DNA of 64,000 nt from the NCBI GenBank assembly GCA_051252415.1, contig JBPOGA010000003.1:218733-282732 (forward strand), in the 5' to 3' direction. The notes under the pieces were generated by a model. The model ran no database searches, had not been told where the DNA came from, and worked only from the letters and a program-made list of their open reading frames with translations. Below, one piece after another: positions 26,936 to 36,649 of this stretch. The stretch comes from JBPOFY01 sp051252415. Its GTDB lineage: Bacteria; Verrucomicrobiota; Verrucomicrobiia; Opitutales; Coraliomargaritaceae. Positions within the stretch are counted from its first letter, which is position 1, and each line of letters starts with the position of its first letter. The position numbers and the translations under genes are program-made.

Positions 26936-27817
26936 ATGAATAAGGCACTACTACCATTTTCAATTCTAGCAGTCTGCGCGCAATCTGCGCATGCGGTTCT
27001 AGATATTTCCTCTGCTTCGACTGCTGCTAATGGATGGGTTGAGGTTAGTTTTGGTGTTGGTCAGCAGTCGGATTACTTTGGTGATGCGCAAACTGCCAAC
27101 GCTGGGACAGAGTCTGACATCGTCGGTGATGCCACTAGTCCAGGTTTCTTTATGTACAGTGATGGAACTGATATTGCATTCCGTATGCGCGTGGGCGAAG
27201 CGGCTAATACGAGTGAGTTTGGTAGCGTATTTGTTGTCGGTTTCGACGTTAATGGAGACAATGCGCTAGATTTTTACACGGCGCTAGATATAGATTCTAT
27301 AGGTCCTGGAAATACAAAAGCTGATATTGGTGTATTTCAGTTTCAAGGGGCTGCCACAACTCCGGGTACCACTTCCTTTGCTCATCCTAAAAATGATGTT
27401 TTGAATGGCACAGGTAATCAGATTACTAGTGTGAATTACAATTGGTCGGCTGCAAACACCATTGATGATGGTATAAACGGTAATCCGCTAGCTCCTGTTG
27501 ATATTGATGGAAATGGTGGGCTCGATTATTTTATTAGCTACGCTTTGCCACTCTCAGAAATGGTGGCTGCGATCAATAATAATGGGTTTCCCAGTTTTGA
27601 TTCCAGCTCGGTAGTTCGCTTGGTGGTGATGAATTCTCAGAATTTGCAGCAGCTCAATAACGACTATGCAGGTGTAAATAATGATTTAATTGATGACAAT
27701 ACACCTTGGATTGATGGGGGACTCTCTGATCCCCTTCAAGTCCCTGAGCATTCAACATACGCCTTGATTTTTGGTGCATTGGCCCTTGCTTTCACGGCGT
27801 CACGGCGTCGTAAGTAG
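26936..27817 (+). CDS. Secreted PEP-CTERM-type sorting protein (variant PEH motif)
   Basis: The 293-aa product has a signal peptide (residues 1-20, ending HA) and a Ser/Thr/Asn/Asp-rich extracellular body. The C-terminal sorting tail is a VPEHSTYALIFG motif, a hydrophobic helix and a terminal SRRRK basic cluster. This is the PEP-CTERM layout recognised by EpsH-type exosortases, which go with exopolysaccharide loci such as the one at 5-11 kb. The third residue of the PEP box is His. The body has several D-x-N/D-x-D-type acidic stretches (FDVNGDNALDF, DIDGNGGLDYF) that could bind calcium. No exosortase gene is in the window. Confidence 0.82.
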   Translation: MNKALLPFSILAVCAQSAHAVLDISSASTAANGWVEVSFGVGQQSDYFGDAQTANAGTESDIVGDATSPGFFMYSDGTDIAFRMRVGEAANTSEFGSVFVVGFDVNGDNALDFYTALDIDSIGPGNTKADIGVFQFQGAATTPGTTSFAHPKNDVLNGTGNQITSVNYNWSAANTIDDGINGNPLAPVDIDGNGGLDYFISYALPLSEMVAAINNNGFPSFDSSSVVRLVVMNSQNLQQLNNDYAGVNNDLIDDNTPWIDGGLSDPLQVPEHSTYALIFGALALAFTASRRRK

Positions 27818-27835
27818 TGCAATAACTTTAACAAA

Positions 27836-27871
27836 AACGCCCGTAGGCTAGATGTTTACGGGCGTTTTTTT
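27836..27871 (+). terminator. Strong terminator after the PEP-CTERM gene
   Basis: AACGCCCGTA (27836-27845) and TACGGGCGTT (27857-27866) form a perfect 10-bp stem with an 11-nt loop, followed by a run of T to 27871. Confidence 0.93.
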
Positions 27872-27932
27872 GTGTAGTATTGTCGTGTTTTCTATGGAAA
27901 ACTGCCAGTTCATGTTTTTTTATATATAATCG

Positions 27933-28874
27933 ATGGATAAAGTTTTTAACATCCTTGGATATAAGGTGCGAAAGCGCACCGTATGGATATTCTTCGGGGG
28001 GGCCTTGTTATTGTTGTGTGCAGGGGTCGCGATCTATCTATCTTTGGCATATTACGTGCGTAGTAATCCTGTTGATCGTTCGGTGTTTTATGAACTGCCA
28101 GTCGATCCAGATGCTGCTAAACCAAAGTCGAAAACTCCGATACGGGAAGACTCTGTTGTGGAAGATGACGAACCAGTCGAGGAGTTGCCACTTCAGGTAT
28201 TAATGCCCCAGTCAAAGAACCCACTGAAGACACTTCTAGATCGACATATTTCAGTCACAGGGGCGGCCGGATTTAAGACCTTGAGGGCCTTTGGTGAGTA
28301 TCGTTTGGGAGAGGTTAACTTCAGTATCATCGCTATGTCACGTGCTCCAAACTTATATAAGCAAATGATGGAAGCTTATGGAGCGGAAGTTGAGGTTGGT
28401 TGCGAGAATGATCGAATTTGGGCGAATGAAACGATTCCGATATATCTAAAATCGGATGATGAAACGATGAAGTTAGCTGACCGCATGGTGTTTTATCTAG
28501 AGTTGTCGATTATGGCCTTAGGTTGGTTAGACACTGATGACTGGATCGAAGGAAGATACCAATTCATGGGAGATGAGGAATGGGATGGACGGCAAGTATA
28601 CGTCATCAAGTTTAAGGGAGCAGAGGTCCCTGTATTTCACTATTTGGATGCGGAAACGGCTCGAGAATTGCGCCGCACAGCGACTGTTGTTGGGGTGGAC
28701 GGAGCAGAGTATAATTTAGAGGTCGTCTACTTGCCACCCTCGGAGAAGAGTGGATTTTTGCTACCCGATGGATATGTCTGTCGGCAGAATGGAGAGATCA
28801 TCAACGAAGCGATCTTCACCAAATTCGAATTTGATAAGTGGTTACCTTCGCTACTCTTTGAGGATCCAGAGTAA
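27933..28874 (+). CDS. Unrecognised membrane-anchored protein
   Basis: The 313-aa product has a short basic N-terminus and one membrane segment (about residues 19-42). A Pro/Lys/Glu-rich linker (about 50-88) leads to a periplasmic domain beginning LLDRHISVTGAAGFKTLRAFGEYRLG. That opening and the later VYVIKFKG resemble the 'one sheet plus strands' pattern of LolA/LolB-like lipid-carrier folds common in this phylum, but I would not assign function. It ends 3 bp from the converging ccsA gene. Its start ATG 27933 is 60 bp past the previous terminator. Confidence 0.6.
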   Translation: MDKVFNILGYKVRKRTVWIFFGGALLLLCAGVAIYLSLAYYVRSNPVDRSVFYELPVDPDAAKPKSKTPIREDSVVEDDEPVEELPLQVLMPQSKNPLKTLLDRHISVTGAAGFKTLRAFGEYRLGEVNFSIIAMSRAPNLYKQMMEAYGAEVEVGCENDRIWANETIPIYLKSDDETMKLADRMVFYLELSIMALGWLDTDDWIEGRYQFMGDEEWDGRQVYVIKFKGAEVPVFHYLDAETARELRRTATVVGVDGAEYNLEVVYLPPSEKSGFLLPDGYVCRQNGEIINEAIFTKFEFDKWLPSLLFEDPE

Positions 28875-28877
28875 GGC

Positions 28878-30785
28878 TTAAGAAGCCTCTTCCATAGCCA
28901 TTAAGATCCGCTTGCGTGCTTTGCGATTATTGACTTGGCCAAATTCGCTACGCCAGTAGCGCCACGGTAGTAGCACGAGGGCGATAAAGATCAATTGACT
29001 CACTACGAAGGCCACCATCCAAATGAAGCCACTATCGGTGAACCCGTAAGAGTGTAGGCCCACTCCGAGTAGGTTGGTGCCGAACCATGACCAGGCGGTA
29101 ATGATGTTTCCTGTGATCGCGAGTGCCATGAGGCCACGCTCTTTGCAAATACCACCCCAGCGGGCGTGTAGGAAAATTGCACCCATTATAACAATCATCA
29201 GTGCGCCATTTTCTTTCGGGTCCCAGCCCCAGAAGCGGCCCCAGCTTTGGTCAGCCCAGATACCGCCGAGAATCGTGCCGACGAGGCTAAACAGGCAAGC
29301 AAAGCAAGTAATACCGTAGACCATACCACTGATTGCCTTCGAAGTGTCTTTGCTGAAGTTTTTACTGAAGACGCCAAATAGTGCGAAGGCGATGGCGAGT
29401 GCCCCTGCAAGGAACATTGCTGAGTAGCCAAAGGTGATGACGGTCACGTGTGTCGCTAGCCAAAAGTTAGAATCGAGCACGGCGCGCATCATTTCTAAAG
29501 TATCACCACTCATGGCTAGGTGGTGTGCCACAATCAAAGTGCAAAAACCAACAAGCGCGGCTTTGGCAGCACCAATGCCATTTTTGTAGAACTTTTCAAT
29601 TAGGATACCGAGTAGCACGGCGCCCCAGCCGACAAAAACTGCCGAAGAATAGAGGTTGGTGACAAACACACCGTAACGCTCTTGAATATACATCCGCGAA
29701 ATGAGCCCAGCAGTATGAATTGCAAATGCTAGTAGCAAAGTGACAAAGGCCGCGACTCGTAACCCTTTTGGGCAGAATAGCCAAGAGAAGCAGACCAGCA
29801 AAAATACGACGATGTAGAGTAACATCGATAAGTAGAAAGGCTGCGTTTCGTTGAACAGGCGTTCGAAATGTATGCGAGAGATGTCGGACGGGAAGTCAGC
29901 GATAAAGCGCTGGCGCAGTTCATCGACTTCTTGATTGAAGGTCTCTGCTTCGTTGAGACGGTACGACATCGTAAGTGCAGCGTAGCTTGTTACGTAAGGG
30001 CTGAGCGCATCGCCTTTCATCACGTCGAGTAGTTCAAGACCCACATTCTTCCAGTCTTCGAGCGGGTCGACGGGCGCTGGTGGTGGCACCACACGTAAGT
30101 GTGCGGTCTTGGATAGCTTTAAGTATTCGTCGCCAAAGAAAATGAAGCGGTTCAGGATATCAGCATCGTATTCTCCGCCAGCCTGCTGCTTGCGTAGTTC
30201 CGCTAGTCCAGGGCCTACAATGCCAGTGTAGGTGTGGTATTCGTCGACTAGGCTATTGAGGCGATCCGCGCCGCCAATCGGGTGCAGCGAGTGCATCATG
30301 CGGTGGTAGAGCATGAGGCCATTGTTTAAATCAACAATTTGTCTCTCGTAGGCACTTCGTTTTTTCGGCTCTGGATTGACTTCGGCATAGAGCTTACGGA
30401 GCTCCTCAAAGTGGGGCTGCAGGTCGTTGAACGAGTAGTAGCGTTGGCCTTGTTCGGCGAGACCTGCAAATCCAAGGTCATCTGGAAACTCGATTTTGAA
30501 AACACGGTAGGTGTCTGCCAGTTCGGGGCGCATGGTGAGGTCCATGAACCATTCGATCGGGCTCAGTTTGTCGCCTTCTGGTGTGACTGCCTTTTGACGG
30601 GCCGAAAGAATAAGCAGGGTGTTGCGAGCAACTGAATCGAGTGGTTTAATGCGACCACCGACTTGCACTGGTAGCTCGGAAAAACTGGCGACGTCAAAAT
30701 TTGTGTAGTAGCGAGTCGCGTCTGATTCACTTCCATGAAGAACAACCGAGAATAGGGCGGCGATTATGTAGATGAGCTTTTTCAT
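28878..30785 (-). CDS. ccsA: Cytochrome c biogenesis protein CcsA/ResC-type with long N-terminal domain
   Basis: The 635-aa product starts with a signal-like segment and a soluble domain of about 300 residues (ELPVQVGGRIKPLDSVARNTLL). Eight or so membrane helices follow. The heme-handling WWD-type motif appears as GGIWADQSWGRFWGWDPKENGALM, and likely heme-ligand His residues lie in VAHHLAMSG, WLATHVTV and LGVGLHSYGF. With ResB it forms the system II heme transporter/ligase that attaches heme to apocytochrome c outside the inner membrane. The long N-terminal region is known from this phylum and Bacteroidota. It follows resB with a 5-bp gap. Confidence 0.9.
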   Translation of the reverse strand: MKKLIYIIAALFSVVLHGSESDATRYYTNFDVASFSELPVQVGGRIKPLDSVARNTLLILSARQKAVTPEGDKLSPIEWFMDLTMRPELADTYRVFKIEFPDDLGFAGLAEQGQRYYSFNDLQPHFEELRKLYAEVNPEPKKRSAYERQIVDLNNGLMLYHRMMHSLHPIGGADRLNSLVDEYHTYTGIVGPGLAELRKQQAGGEYDADILNRFIFFGDEYLKLSKTAHLRVVPPPAPVDPLEDWKNVGLELLDVMKGDALSPYVTSYAALTMSYRLNEAETFNQEVDELRQRFIADFPSDISRIHFERLFNETQPFYLSMLLYIVVFLLVCFSWLFCPKGLRVAAFVTLLLAFAIHTAGLISRMYIQERYGVFVTNLYSSAVFVGWGAVLLGILIEKFYKNGIGAAKAALVGFCTLIVAHHLAMSGDTLEMMRAVLDSNFWLATHVTVITFGYSAMFLAGALAIAFALFGVFSKNFSKDTSKAISGMVYGITCFACLFSLVGTILGGIWADQSWGRFWGWDPKENGALMIVIMGAIFLHARWGGICKERGLMALAITGNIITAWSWFGTNLLGVGLHSYGFTDSGFIWMVAFVVSQLIFIALVLLPWRYWRSEFGQVNNRKARKRILMAMEEAS

Positions 30786-30790
30786 GGGAT

Positions 30791-31966
30791 CTACGCGGAT
30801 TGTTTGCCGAGGAATTTAAAGAAGTGCATGCCGAATTGGACAATCATGCCGAGTCCCATTAGAAGCACACTGATGTAAGGGAGCACCCAACCTGGGTTGC
30901 GGACGACTTGAAAGATCGAGGTCTTGTCGTTGTTTGCGAAGGACGCCTGGTAAAAGGTGAGCCCTTCGTAGCGCAGCGGATGGTTCATGTAAATGAGCGC
31001 CTTTTGATTCTTACTAGTATCATTGTGGTGCACCATAACTTCGCTGGAGTAATTGAAGGGGATTTCTGTGCCTGGATATTTGTCGTGCTTGAAATCGATT
31101 AACTCGAATTCGAAAGGGTAGTAGCTTCGAGTGAAGCGTAGTGCGATTTCCCATGACTGGTCGTCTAGGTGAACCATCTGCGGAGGAAAACGGTCATCGA
31201 TCACGTTGGAAACGAGCCAGATGCCGAGTGAGCCTTCTGGGCCGAGTACTTCGACATAAGCGGTTGCCGTGTTGAATTGATTCTCGGCGTAAACTTCGTC
31301 TTTTGGATTTACGATGATGCCCATTTTGACTGCCGCACCTTGTGTCGCAGGTGAATCGACTTGTTTGCCAGCGCCTGCGCGGCCAATTTCTGCATTCGGG
31401 TAGTAATTGACAGTGCGTATGGATAATGGGGAGTCCGGCACCTCAATGGTTGTGCCGGGCTTAAGCAATTTTTCAGGGATGGCGTGAATGGTGTCGTGCT
31501 CTGCGTGGCTGCGATCAATCAACACCAGTTCGTTGGAGCGATAAGCCTGAGAGTAGTTGCTTCGACCACCTTCGTCTACGGGCATTTGGCTTTCCTCGGA
31601 GAGTAGGTCGGTCATGAGTTCACTGACTAGGAGAAGTATTAAGCCAAAGTGAACCAGGAAGATGCCGCTCTTTTTCCAACTGAGTTTGAACCGCGTAACG
31701 TGCGCGGCGATTAGGTTGATAAAGAGTAGGCCGCCAAGTAGGTAGCCGCCTGGCATGGGTATCTTGAGCCAGAAGAGTTTATCATATGCAGCCCATTGCT
31801 CGGGGTAGGACCACACCGCGAGCAAGCTTTCAAAGTAGAGTTTCTGTGTGTGCCAGATGCCGAAATTGACTTGGTCGAGTGTGCCAAAGAAAATCAGCAT
31901 CATCGAAAATGCGAGAAGCACCACAGTCAGCTTGAGTGAGCTGAAAAATTTGAATAGATGAGACAT
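30791..31966 (-). CDS. resB: Cytochrome c biogenesis protein ResB/Ccs1
   Basis: The 391-aa product has membrane segments at about residues 10-30, 72-92 and 98-118, with LAFSMMLIFFGTLDQVNFGIW near the start. A large periplasmic domain and a final helix (about 362-384, WVLPYISVLLMGLGMIVQF) follow. The sequence GLTFYQASFAN and YMNHPLRYEG in the periplasmic part is typical of ResB. It works with CcsA in system II cytochrome c maturation. It lies 2 bp after the lipoprotein gene and 5 bp before ccsA, a tight three-gene operon. Confidence 0.88.
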   Translation of the reverse strand: MSHLFKFFSSLKLTVVLLAFSMMLIFFGTLDQVNFGIWHTQKLYFESLLAVWSYPEQWAAYDKLFWLKIPMPGGYLLGGLLFINLIAAHVTRFKLSWKKSGIFLVHFGLILLLVSELMTDLLSEESQMPVDEGGRSNYSQAYRSNELVLIDRSHAEHDTIHAIPEKLLKPGTTIEVPDSPLSIRTVNYYPNAEIGRAGAGKQVDSPATQGAAVKMGIIVNPKDEVYAENQFNTATAYVEVLGPEGSLGIWLVSNVIDDRFPPQMVHLDDQSWEIALRFTRSYYPFEFELIDFKHDKYPGTEIPFNYSSEVMVHHNDTSKNQKALIYMNHPLRYEGLTFYQASFANNDKTSIFQVVRNPGWVLPYISVLLMGLGMIVQFGMHFFKFLGKQSA

Positions 31967-31968
31967 GT

Positions 31969-32595
31969 CTAGTGGTGGTGGTCTTCGACCGCCACGGAAT
32001 CGAGAAAGGCTTTGAAGCTATCTTCGCTGGCTAATACGGTGGAACTGCTGCCTTGGAGTTTGAAGAACCAAGTGTTACCGTGGAAGGGGAGTAATCCGCC
32101 TAGGATACTGTCCACGCCACCTTCAAGCCGCACGATGACGCCATTGTGTTTAGAAATCGTGTAGGGCTCGATTGCAGTTTCTAGGTCAGCGTCTTTAATT
32201 GGATCGAGGCCAACTTGCCCACGCCAGCGGTTCACATTGGCCAGCAAGCCGCCCACATCTCCTGGAAACACAGTCACTGCAAGTTCGGCCTTACCGTTTT
32301 CGTCCTCGAGTTGGAAAGTTGCTTTACGAATGCCACTAGCGGGCAATTCTTTCCAACCCTCTGGTGTGGTGTAGCTGAGTCCACCTGCTTTATCGGCCGC
32401 TTGTTGCATCCCTGGCAGCACATTCATGTTGCTTGGCGCTGCTGCAGGTTGGGCGGCAGTAGTCGTGGGCATGTTGACCACGCGCTCCTCTTTCGGGATT
32501 TGGTAGGCGACGGGCTTTGATTGGTCGCAGCCTGAAAGCAACCAAGCGACGCTCGCGAGGCAGCAAAGGGAAAGAATCTGTGTGTGAGTAGCCAT
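31969..32595 (-). CDS. Lipoprotein at the head of the cytochrome c maturation operon
   Basis: The 208-aa product has a lipoprotein signal with lipobox LLSGC (Cys at about 23), a Pro/Ala-rich linker, then a domain starting LSYTTPEGWKEL and containing KATFQLED and VTVFPGDVGG. It ends in VEDHHH. The terminal His tail could bind heme or metal, but that is inference. Similar 'PEGW' lipoproteins occur in front of resB-ccsA in related bacteria. The tight spacing to resB (2 bp) supports a role in cytochrome c assembly. Predicted periplasmic, lipid-anchored. Confidence 0.7.
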   Translation of the reverse strand: MATHTQILSLCCLASVAWLLSGCDQSKPVAYQIPKEERVVNMPTTTAAQPAAAPSNMNVLPGMQQAADKAGGLSYTTPEGWKELPASGIRKATFQLEDENGKAELAVTVFPGDVGGLLANVNRWRGQVGLDPIKDADLETAIEPYTISKHNGVIVRLEGGVDSILGGLLPFHGNTWFFKLQGSSSTVLASEDSFKAFLDSVAVEDHHH

Positions 32596-32674
32596 GTTGC
32601 TGATATAGAAAAAGTGGAGTTAATGATTCGAGAAATTCAATGCAGTTCCGTATTTCGTCAACCAATGGCGATCA

Positions 32675-33778
32675 TTAGTTGTTGAAACGGAACAAGGTCA
32701 CGTCGCCGTCTTTAAATACATATTCCTTGCCTTCGAGGCGATATTTGCCGGCATCGCGCGCCTTCGCGACGCATCCTGCTGCAATAAGATCTTCATAGGC
32801 AACAACTTCAGCTTTTATGAAGCCGCTCTCAAAGTCAGTGTGAATGACACCTGCACATTGCGGTGCTTTCATGCCTTTCTTGAAGGTCCAGGCGCGCACT
32901 TCCTGCACACCTGCTGTAAAGTAAGAGGCTAGGCCGAGTAGGTCGTATGCTGCTTGGATGAGCAGGGAAACACCAGAGTCTTTCACGCCAAGAGATTCTA
33001 GATATTCGGCTGTTTCAGCTTCGTCGAAGTCGATGAGCTCGGCTTCCACTGCTGCGGAAATGATGCAAGTGCCCGCACCGTGGTGCTCTTCGGCGTATTG
33101 TTTTACCTTGGCTACGTAGACATTGCTAGAAGGGTCGGCTAGATCGCTTTCGGCTACGTTGCAGGCGTAGAGCACGCGCTTGGCGGAAAGCAGGCAGAGG
33201 CGCTTGAGGACGACGTGCTCGTCGTCGGTCATATCCAGCGTGATCGCTGGCTTGGTCTCATTCAAGTGGGGCAGTAGGCGGTCGATTAGCTCGATGTTCT
33301 CGGCTGCTTCTTTATCGCCACCGCGCGCCTTTTTCACGAGTTTCTCTCTTTGGCCCTCAAGAGACGTGATGTCGGAAAGAATCAACTCAGTATTGATGAC
33401 TTCAATATCACGTATCGGGTCAATCGAGCCCATATTGTGGATGATGTCATCATCGTCGAAGCAGCGCACCACGTGGGCGATCGCGTCGACCTCGCGGATG
33501 TTGGCTAGGAACTTATTGCCTAGGCCTTCACCTTTACTGGCACCTTCAACGAGGCCTGCGATATCCACAAACTCGATCGCCGCAGGGATGACCTTGTTTG
33601 TCTTGGAAATTGCGCGCAGCGGCTCCAGTCGAGCGTCCGGCACTTGAACGACGCCCACATTCGGGTCGATCGTGCAAAACGGATAGTTTGCCGACTCAGC
33701 TTTACGCGTGCGTGTGAGCGCGTTAAAGAGTGTGCTTTTGCCCACATTTGGGAGACCTACGATACCAGCTTGAAGCAT
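32675..33778 (-). CDS. ychF: Redox-responsive P-loop ATPase YchF (OLA1 family)
   Basis: Start ATG 33778 gives MLQAGIVGLPNVGKSTLFNAL, the usual YchF beginning; the open frame continues upstream for 55 residues without family character. The 367-aa length is normal. P-loop GLPNVGKST, the DIAGLVEGASKGEGLGNKFL switch and a C-terminal TGS domain (RAWTFKKGMKAPQCAGVIH and ending in LFRFNN) are all present. YchF binds ribosomes, prefers ATP and acts in stress and translation control in E. coli. Single minus-strand gene, divergent from the receiver-kinase gene. Confidence 0.95.
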   Translation of the reverse strand: MLQAGIVGLPNVGKSTLFNALTRTRKAESANYPFCTIDPNVGVVQVPDARLEPLRAISKTNKVIPAAIEFVDIAGLVEGASKGEGLGNKFLANIREVDAIAHVVRCFDDDDIIHNMGSIDPIRDIEVINTELILSDITSLEGQREKLVKKARGGDKEAAENIELIDRLLPHLNETKPAITLDMTDDEHVVLKRLCLLSAKRVLYACNVAESDLADPSSNVYVAKVKQYAEEHHGAGTCIISAAVEAELIDFDEAETAEYLESLGVKDSGVSLLIQAAYDLLGLASYFTAGVQEVRAWTFKKGMKAPQCAGVIHTDFESGFIKAEVVAYEDLIAAGCVAKARDAGKYRLEGKEYVFKDGDVTLFRFNN

Positions 33779-33870
33779 AGCGGGTAGAAAATGCGTTCGA
33801 AGGCCTCGGGTGCAACGATAAATGCAAGTGATTGGCGTATCTCTTCTAGGGTTAATTGCCCACGCATTGA

Positions 33871-35076
33871 TTGACAGACTCATGTCGGCACTTTTTATTG
33901 GCGCATTCAGTAAAAGCCGAACCAAGCAAAGTGAACGATTCACAACACATAAATATTGAAGGAGCTCGTATTCTGGTCGTCGATGACGATGAGATTATCC
34001 GTAAATTGCTTCGCCGCGTTTTAGAGCGCAGTGGCTTCGTGATTGATGAGGCAGATTCCGGCGAGTCCGCGATCAGCTGTATCGAAGCTCATAAACCTGA
34101 CCTTATCCTTCTCGATGTGGTCATGGATGGTATTGATGGTTTCATCACGTGCCGCAAAGCCAAGAGCATCGAAGGAATGAACGAAGTGCCTATTATCTTC
34201 GTCACTGGTCGATCAGATACAGGTTCGATCGTAGAAGGTCTTGATGCGGGCGGCAGTGATTACATCACCAAGCCGATCAACCGCCACGAAGCACTTGCAC
34301 GGATACGCAACCATTTGAAAATGCGTGCACTCATGCGTTTTCAGGCTGAATTTATAGACGGCCTCAAACAGGCAAACCTTGCAAAGAATCGAGTCATTGG
34401 TGTGGCTTCACATGATTTACGCAACCCAATCGCATCGATTCGCGGTCTTTCGGAGTTTTTAGGCGAGATCGGTCCGCTAAATGACGAACAGCGTGAAATC
34501 GCATCGACGATTCAAACGACATCCGACTCCATGCTGCACTTGGTCGACGAATTGCTCGACTTGTCCGTCATGGAGAGCGGCGAGGAACGCTCCGAAATGC
34601 AGCCGCACCCTATTGTTGAAATGGTGTCCTCCTCACTCAATATTTATCAATTCACCGCGAATAAGAAAGGTATCAAACTGGAATTGTTCAACGAAGGGGG
34701 GTTCCCTGAATTGTTGATGCTCGATAAGATGCAGTTCCGTCGTCTTATTGATAACTTACTCAGCAACGCCGTTAAATATTCACACCCCGAATCTTATGTT
34801 CGCGTGGTCATGAAGGCGAAGGGTTCATTACTTCTGATTCAAGTTGAAGATGAAGGTCCCGGTATTCCTGAGAATGAGATGTATAAACTGTTCACTGACT
34901 TTGGTAAGACATCTGTTCAGCCAACTGGTAATGAAACCAGCACAGGCCTCGGCCTTTCGATCTGTCGCAAGATCGCAGAAGGGCATAAAGGACGTGTCTT
35001 CGCAGAAAACCGTGAAGATCGAACTGGCGCCCGTTTTACAGTGGAACTGAATCTTGATATGATCCGCGCCAGCTAG
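33871..35076 (+). CDS. Response regulator-histidine kinase fusion (receiver first)
   Basis: The 401-aa product has an N-terminal receiver (about 32-145: ILVVDDDEI, phosphoacceptor Asp in LILLDVVMDGIDGF, Lys in DYITKPINRHE). A HisKA domain follows with VIGVASHDLRNPIASIRG (His at about 180), then an ATPase with DNLLSNAVKYS, VEDEGPGIP and TGLGLSI. No membrane segment or input domain is seen, so it probably receives phosphate or a signal from another kinase. The first 30 residues look unlike a domain; GTG 33931 is an alternative start. Intact catalytic residues contrast with the altered receiver at 22.9-24.4 kb. Confidence 0.88.
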   Translation: MTDSCRHFLLAHSVKAEPSKVNDSQHINIEGARILVVDDDEIIRKLLRRVLERSGFVIDEADSGESAISCIEAHKPDLILLDVVMDGIDGFITCRKAKSIEGMNEVPIIFVTGRSDTGSIVEGLDAGGSDYITKPINRHEALARIRNHLKMRALMRFQAEFIDGLKQANLAKNRVIGVASHDLRNPIASIRGLSEFLGEIGPLNDEQREIASTIQTTSDSMLHLVDELLDLSVMESGEERSEMQPHPIVEMVSSSLNIYQFTANKKGIKLELFNEGGFPELLMLDKMQFRRLIDNLLSNAVKYSHPESYVRVVMKAKGSLLLIQVEDEGPGIPENEMYKLFTDFGKTSVQPTGNETSTGLGLSICRKIAEGHKGRVFAENREDRTGARFTVELNLDMIRAS

Positions 35077-35145
35077 TTCGCTTTTGTGAACAATCATTCT
35101 AGCTTTCAGAGCAAATAGTCGCTGGCCTTATATTTAAGGAGTCAA

Positions 35146-36606
35146 ATGAAAGATACCGAACAACAGCGAGCGCTGAAGAATCAACAAGCAGCTTTTCGAG
35201 CTTTAAAGCGCCAGTTGGCGGCGATTATCTTTACTGATGATGAAAGCCGCTTTCGTGCATCAATTGATAATTTACGTATCTCGTTTTTGCCAGACGTGGT
35301 GATTCGTGTGCAACAAGCCGCTCAAGTCGGGCAAGTCCTCAAACTTGCGGATAAGTATGCGATCCCTGTGACCACTCGTGGCGCAGGTTCTTCAGCAACA
35401 GGCTCCGCTGTTCCTGTAAAAGGTGGCTGGGTGCTCGATGTCTCTGCGCTCAATGCGGTGAAGATTGATGCCGTCGGGCGCATCGCCACCGTCGGCCCAG
35501 GTGTCGTCACTGCTGACCTACAGGAATTAGTTGAAGCAAAAGGATTATTTTACCCACCCGATCCATCTTCCAAGAAACACTCGACCATCGGTGGTAACGT
35601 CGCCTGTAACGCTGGCGGTATGCGCTGCGTGAAATATGGAGTCACCCGCGACTACGTGCTCGGTCTCGAAGGTTTCATGGCAGACGGCAGTCCGTTTACA
35701 TTTGGCCTGCCACTGAAGAAATATGTATCCGGTTTAAACATACGTGATCTGTTGATTGGTTCCGAAGGCACACTCGGTGTCATCACATCGATCAATTTAA
35801 AACTCATTCCTAAGCCCGAGAAACACTGGACGGGTATGTTCGCCTTCAAGTCCGAAGCTGCTGCGTTGAAAGCAGTGGTCGGCTTATTCAAAGCAGGGAT
35901 CAGTCCTTCAATCTGCGAATTTCTCGACCGTCAATCAGTCGGTTGTGCCGAGAACTATACCGGAAAAGTTGTTTTTGAAGGGCATTCTAAATCATCGATC
36001 CTATTGATCGAGCTCGACGGTCGCCCCGGCGAAGTTCGTGAGCAACGCAAACGCCTCATAGGATATATGGAGTCTAAGGCGGTCGCTCAACGCGAAGCCA
36101 AGAACGATGACCAAGCAGAAAAGCTCTGGCAAGTGCGCCGGACTTGTTCGCAATCCATGTTTTCAATTGCCGATACAAAGCTCAACGAAGACGTCGTCGT
36201 TCCTTTAGAGAAGCAAGCGGAGTTGATTCGTTATACCATCGCGCTGAAGAAAGAGATCGGTCTCGCTACGCCAACATTTGGACATGCCGGTGACGGCAAT
36301 CTGCATGTGCACATTATGTATGATCGTGGTAGCAAAGCCGATGCCAAGAAAGCCAAGGCAGGGATCAAGAAACTCATGCAAAAAGTCGTCGACCTCGGCG
36401 GCGTGATTACAGGCGAGCACGGGGTAGGACTCGCCAAAGCACCCTTCATGGCCATGCAGCATAGCAAAGCAGAGATCGCGATGATGAAGTCCGTCAAAGC
36501 CGCGATGGACCCCAAAGGTATTTTAAATCCAGGTAAAATCTTCGAACCCTTCGAAGTCTGGAACCACGAATACGTCGAAGTCAAGATGCCCTGGGATCAC
36601 CGTTAA
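35146..36606 (+). CDS. FAD-linked oxidase, glycolate/D-lactate dehydrogenase type (GlcD)
   Basis: The 486-aa product has the FAD-binding domain (PVTTRGAGSSATGSAVP and GGNVACNAGGMRCVKYGVTRDYV) and the C-terminal FAD-oxidase region with PTFGHAGDGNLHVHI and GVITGEHGVGLAKAPFM. This is the GlcD/Dld-II pattern, oxidising glycolate or D-lactate (2-hydroxyacids). No GlcE, GlcF or Fe-S partner lies alongside, so the substrate and electron acceptor remain open. AAGGAG precedes the ATG at good spacing, one of the better ribosome sites in the window. Just after the stop lies half of a palindromic repeat. Confidence 0.88.
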   Translation: MKDTEQQRALKNQQAAFRALKRQLAAIIFTDDESRFRASIDNLRISFLPDVVIRVQQAAQVGQVLKLADKYAIPVTTRGAGSSATGSAVPVKGGWVLDVSALNAVKIDAVGRIATVGPGVVTADLQELVEAKGLFYPPDPSSKKHSTIGGNVACNAGGMRCVKYGVTRDYVLGLEGFMADGSPFTFGLPLKKYVSGLNIRDLLIGSEGTLGVITSINLKLIPKPEKHWTGMFAFKSEAAALKAVVGLFKAGISPSICEFLDRQSVGCAENYTGKVVFEGHSKSSILLIELDGRPGEVREQRKRLIGYMESKAVAQREAKNDDQAEKLWQVRRTCSQSMFSIADTKLNEDVVVPLEKQAELIRYTIALKKEIGLATPTFGHAGDGNLHVHIMYDRGSKADAKKAKAGIKKLMQKVVDLGGVITGEHGVGLAKAPFMAMQHSKAEIAMMKSVKAAMDPKGILNPGKIFEPFEVWNHEYVEVKMPWDHR

Positions 36607-36619
36607 GCCACCCAGTGAA

Positions 36620-36637
36620 ACAGACATTTCTGCCTGT
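36620..36637. repeat. Half copy of a palindromic repeat found after cstA
   Basis: ACAGACATTTCTGCCTGT here is identical over 18 bp to the left arm of the inverted repeat at 45771-45788. The second arm is missing. Both copies follow directly after the stop codon of a metabolic gene. Confidence 0.6.
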
Positions 36638-36649
36638 TCTGATATAGAA

